Assembly (NCBI GenBank): GCA_045616225.1
Contig: JAZLGI010000085.1
Span: 1 to 49,524 of the forward strand
Origin: JAZLGI01 sp045616225
GTDB lineage: Bacteria; Spirochaetota; Spirochaetia; Sphaerochaetales; Sphaerochaetaceae
Direction of reading: 5' to 3'
DNA: 49,524 nucleotides
Part shown: positions 48,878-49,524 of the stretch, in pieces
Numbering within the stretch: position 1 is the first letter of the stretch
Layout of the letters: every line of letters starts with the position of its first letter
Position numbers and translations under genes: made by a program
Notes under the pieces: generated by a model
What the model was told of the DNA's origin: nothing
Seen by the model: the letters and a program-made list of their open reading frames with translations, nothing else
Database searches by the model: none

Positions 48878-48946
48878 GAGCAACTTTTAAAACTAAGCTT
48901 TGTGAAGGCATGTTCAAGATTTATGAAGGAGTTTTGAAAGTTGCTC
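48878..48946. repeat. 17-bp inverted repeat spanning 69 bases
   Basis: GAGCAACTTTTAAAACT (48878-48894) pairs with AGTTTTGAAAGTTGCTC (48930-48946), with a single G-U type mismatch and a 35-base loop. It lies just downstream of the 25-residue ORF on the minus strand. Confidence 0.75.
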
Positions 48947-48965
48947 TAAGAAAATTTATTTGAAG

Positions 48966-49043
48966 TCAGGCACCTAGCAGAACTGCTAAAGTTGCAAGTG
49001 CGAATAAGGCTAAAACATATTTAACAATCAGCTTTCTAGTCAT
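48966..49043 (-). CDS. 25-residue hydrophobic peptide overlapping the RHH gene
   Basis: The start ATG (49041-49043) overlaps the RHH stop by 3 bases within ATGA, and GGAAGGA lies 6-8 bases upstream inside the RHH gene. It encodes MTRKLIVKYVLALF... with a basic N-terminus and one uninterrupted hydrophobic helix of about 18 residues ending in Gly-Ala. That is the layout of single-pass small membrane proteins, including some toxins. Ribosome site, overlap and composition support translation; function is unknown. Too short for normal gene finders. Confidence 0.55.
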   Translation of the reverse strand: MTRKLIVKYVLALFALATLAVLLGA

Positions 49044-49201
49044 TTTGTATTCCTTCCGCTTTTTCTGACAGAATCTGTAAGAATATATTCAATTTGTCCA
49101 TTTAAAGATCTGAATTCTTCCTGAGCCCACTTAGACAAATCATCAAAGAGCTTTTTAGAGAGTCTCAACGGAATTTGTTTTCTACCCTTTTCTTCTTGCA
49201 T
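49040..49201 (-). CDS. Ribbon-helix-helix (Arc-type) DNA-binding protein
   Basis: About 53 residues. The beta strand is KQIPLRLS, followed by two helices KLFDDLSKWAQEEF and LNGQIEYILTDSVRK, which is the RHH/Arc layout. It dimerises and binds short palindromes. I start it at the ATG at 49199-49201: the open frame extends to 49309, but a strong promoter and a palindrome lie between those positions, so the longer form would not be transcribed. It overlaps the 25-residue ORF downstream. Likely autorepressor. Confidence 0.75.
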   Translation of the reverse strand: MQEEKGRKQIPLRLSKKLFDDLSKWAQEEFRSLNGQIEYILTDSVRKSGRNTK

Positions 49202-49220
49202 ATTCTGATTTCTTTTTAAT

Positions 49221-49242
49221 ATCAAAATGATATCTTTTTGAT
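49221..49242. promoter_or_regulatory. Near-perfect 22-bp palindrome, candidate RHH operator
   Basis: ATCAAAA at 49221-49227 and TTTTGAT at 49236-49242 frame a GATATC core; 20 of 22 positions are symmetric. It covers the -10 box of the RHH promoter, the expected autorepression site. Confidence 0.6.
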
Positions 49243-49255
49243 TCACATAAGTCAA
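49227..49255 (-). promoter_or_regulatory. Sigma70 promoter of the RHH / 25-residue ORF unit
   Basis: Minus strand TTGACT (49250-49255), 17 bases, TATCAT (49227-49232). The predicted start is about 19 bases before the RHH ATG. Confidence 0.7.
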
Positions 49256-49389
49256 CAAAAAAAACTTAATTGTTTTCAGAAAGCTTTTTAAAACAGCTTT
49301 TTTGCTCAAAAAACAGCAAAAATGGTGAAAACGTCACTTTTTTAGCGTTAAAAAATGCAAAAAGAGTGAAAACAATAAAGACTGTGATA
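49256..49389. other. AT-rich gap upstream of the RHH promoter, no gene seen
   Basis: It contains AAAAGCTTTTT-like runs and two related GTGAAAAC stretches near 49325 and 49367. I see no gene, RNA or clear site here. Confidence 0.4.
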
Positions 49390-49524
49390 TGCACCCATAA
49401 AGGGTAACACATTTCTGTACCAGTGAACCCAAGAGGGTAACACTATCTACAGCACTGAAGCTGAAAAGGTAACAACAGAAGTATGACTGATACCAAGAAG
49501 GTAACACTTCTTTGTTATTGATTT
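49390..49524. repeat. Four ~32-bp direct repeats, probable transposon end
   Basis: GGTAACA occurs at 49403, 49436, 49468 and 49500, spaced 33, 32 and 32 bases. Three copies are preceded by a small ACC(C)...(G)GGT inverted pair. The array is cut by the window end. Closely spaced repeats of this kind are seen at the ends of IS21-type elements, where transposase binds; that is recalled, not tested. No unique spacers, so not CRISPR. Confidence 0.55.

Larger units (their letters stand above)
48577..48965. other. Non-coding, structured intergenic region
   Basis: There is no long gene here. It holds AT-rich runs, a small AAGGC/GCCTT hairpin near 48661-48673, a 9-bp perfect hairpin at 48752-48772, a 15-bp hairpin at 48774-48817, and a 17-bp inverted repeat at 48878-48946. 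TTAAGGAG occurs at both 48713 and 48873 followed by similar bases, which hints at a duplicated unit. Could be a structured RNA or the remnant of a mobile element. Confidence 0.6.

Noticed and set aside
49202..49309. Longer form of the RHH protein
   Set aside because: A strong promoter and a palindrome lie inside this stretch, and the residues are Lys/Phe-rich translation of AT-rich DNA.
49390..49524. CRISPR array or replication iterons
   Set aside because: Repeats are imperfect and only 32 bp apart with no conserved-repeat/unique-spacer split; no replication gene is nearby.

Overview
The window looks like a chromosomal segment of a gut or rumen spirochaete of the Treponema type. This is inferred from low-GC DNA, short spirochaete-style signal peptides ending in FAQAS or similar, and dense catabolic operons with TRAP and ABC importers. 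I recognise no rRNA, tRNA or CRISPR array. Almost all of the window concerns uptake and breakdown of sugars, sugar acids and amino sugars.

Layout. 1-247 is the 5' part of a rubrerythrin whose rubredoxin domain is N-terminal. 298-3108 (minus) is a complete FecCD/BtuCD-type ABC importer. 3182-9408 (minus) is one operon: UxuB-like reductase, PfkB-type kinase, 6-phosphogluconate dehydrogenase, a LarA-family nickel-pincer epimerase homologue and a HAD phosphatase. A GntR/FCD regulator is divergent from it, and a promoter with an overlapping inverted repeat lies between them. The gene order suggests fructuronate to mannonate to gluconate to 6-phosphogluconate to ribulose-5-phosphate, which would avoid KDG. 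10.2-11.2 kb holds a 41-bp hairpin repeat array, a small hypothetical gene and an exported DUF4097-like protein.

11.2-28.9 kb is a large divergent locus around a regulator with a sugar-binding-protein-like N-terminus and a C-terminal LuxR-type HTH. Leftward are a TRAP transporter, two xylose-isomerase-like TIM-barrel proteins, three Gfo/Idh/MocA dehydrogenases and an aldose-1-epimerase-like protein. Rightward are a glycyl-radical-enzyme activase, a glycyl radical enzyme (GRE) that lacks the usual Cys-x-Glu active-site motif, a double-cupin-like protein, a ManA-type isomerase, a MATE transporter and an FAD-dependent oxidoreductase. The substrate is unknown.

28.9-32.2 kb encodes a small membrane protein, a DUF1576-like membrane protein and an MFS transporter. 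32.2-46.9 kb is an amino-sugar-like locus: a sugar ABC importer, an AGE-epimerase/ceramidase-like fusion, a second ceramidase-like protein, a membrane protein, AraC regulator, SIS protein, two NagA deacetylases, NagB, a ribokinase-family kinase and a YitT/YczE-type membrane protein. A perfect 13+13-bp palindrome lies upstream of the nagA operon. Threonine synthase and MscL follow.

The last kilobase is accessory in character: strong hairpins, an autoregulated-looking ribbon-helix-helix gene overlapping a 25-residue hydrophobic ORF, and four ~32-bp direct repeats that resemble the end of a transposable element outside the window.
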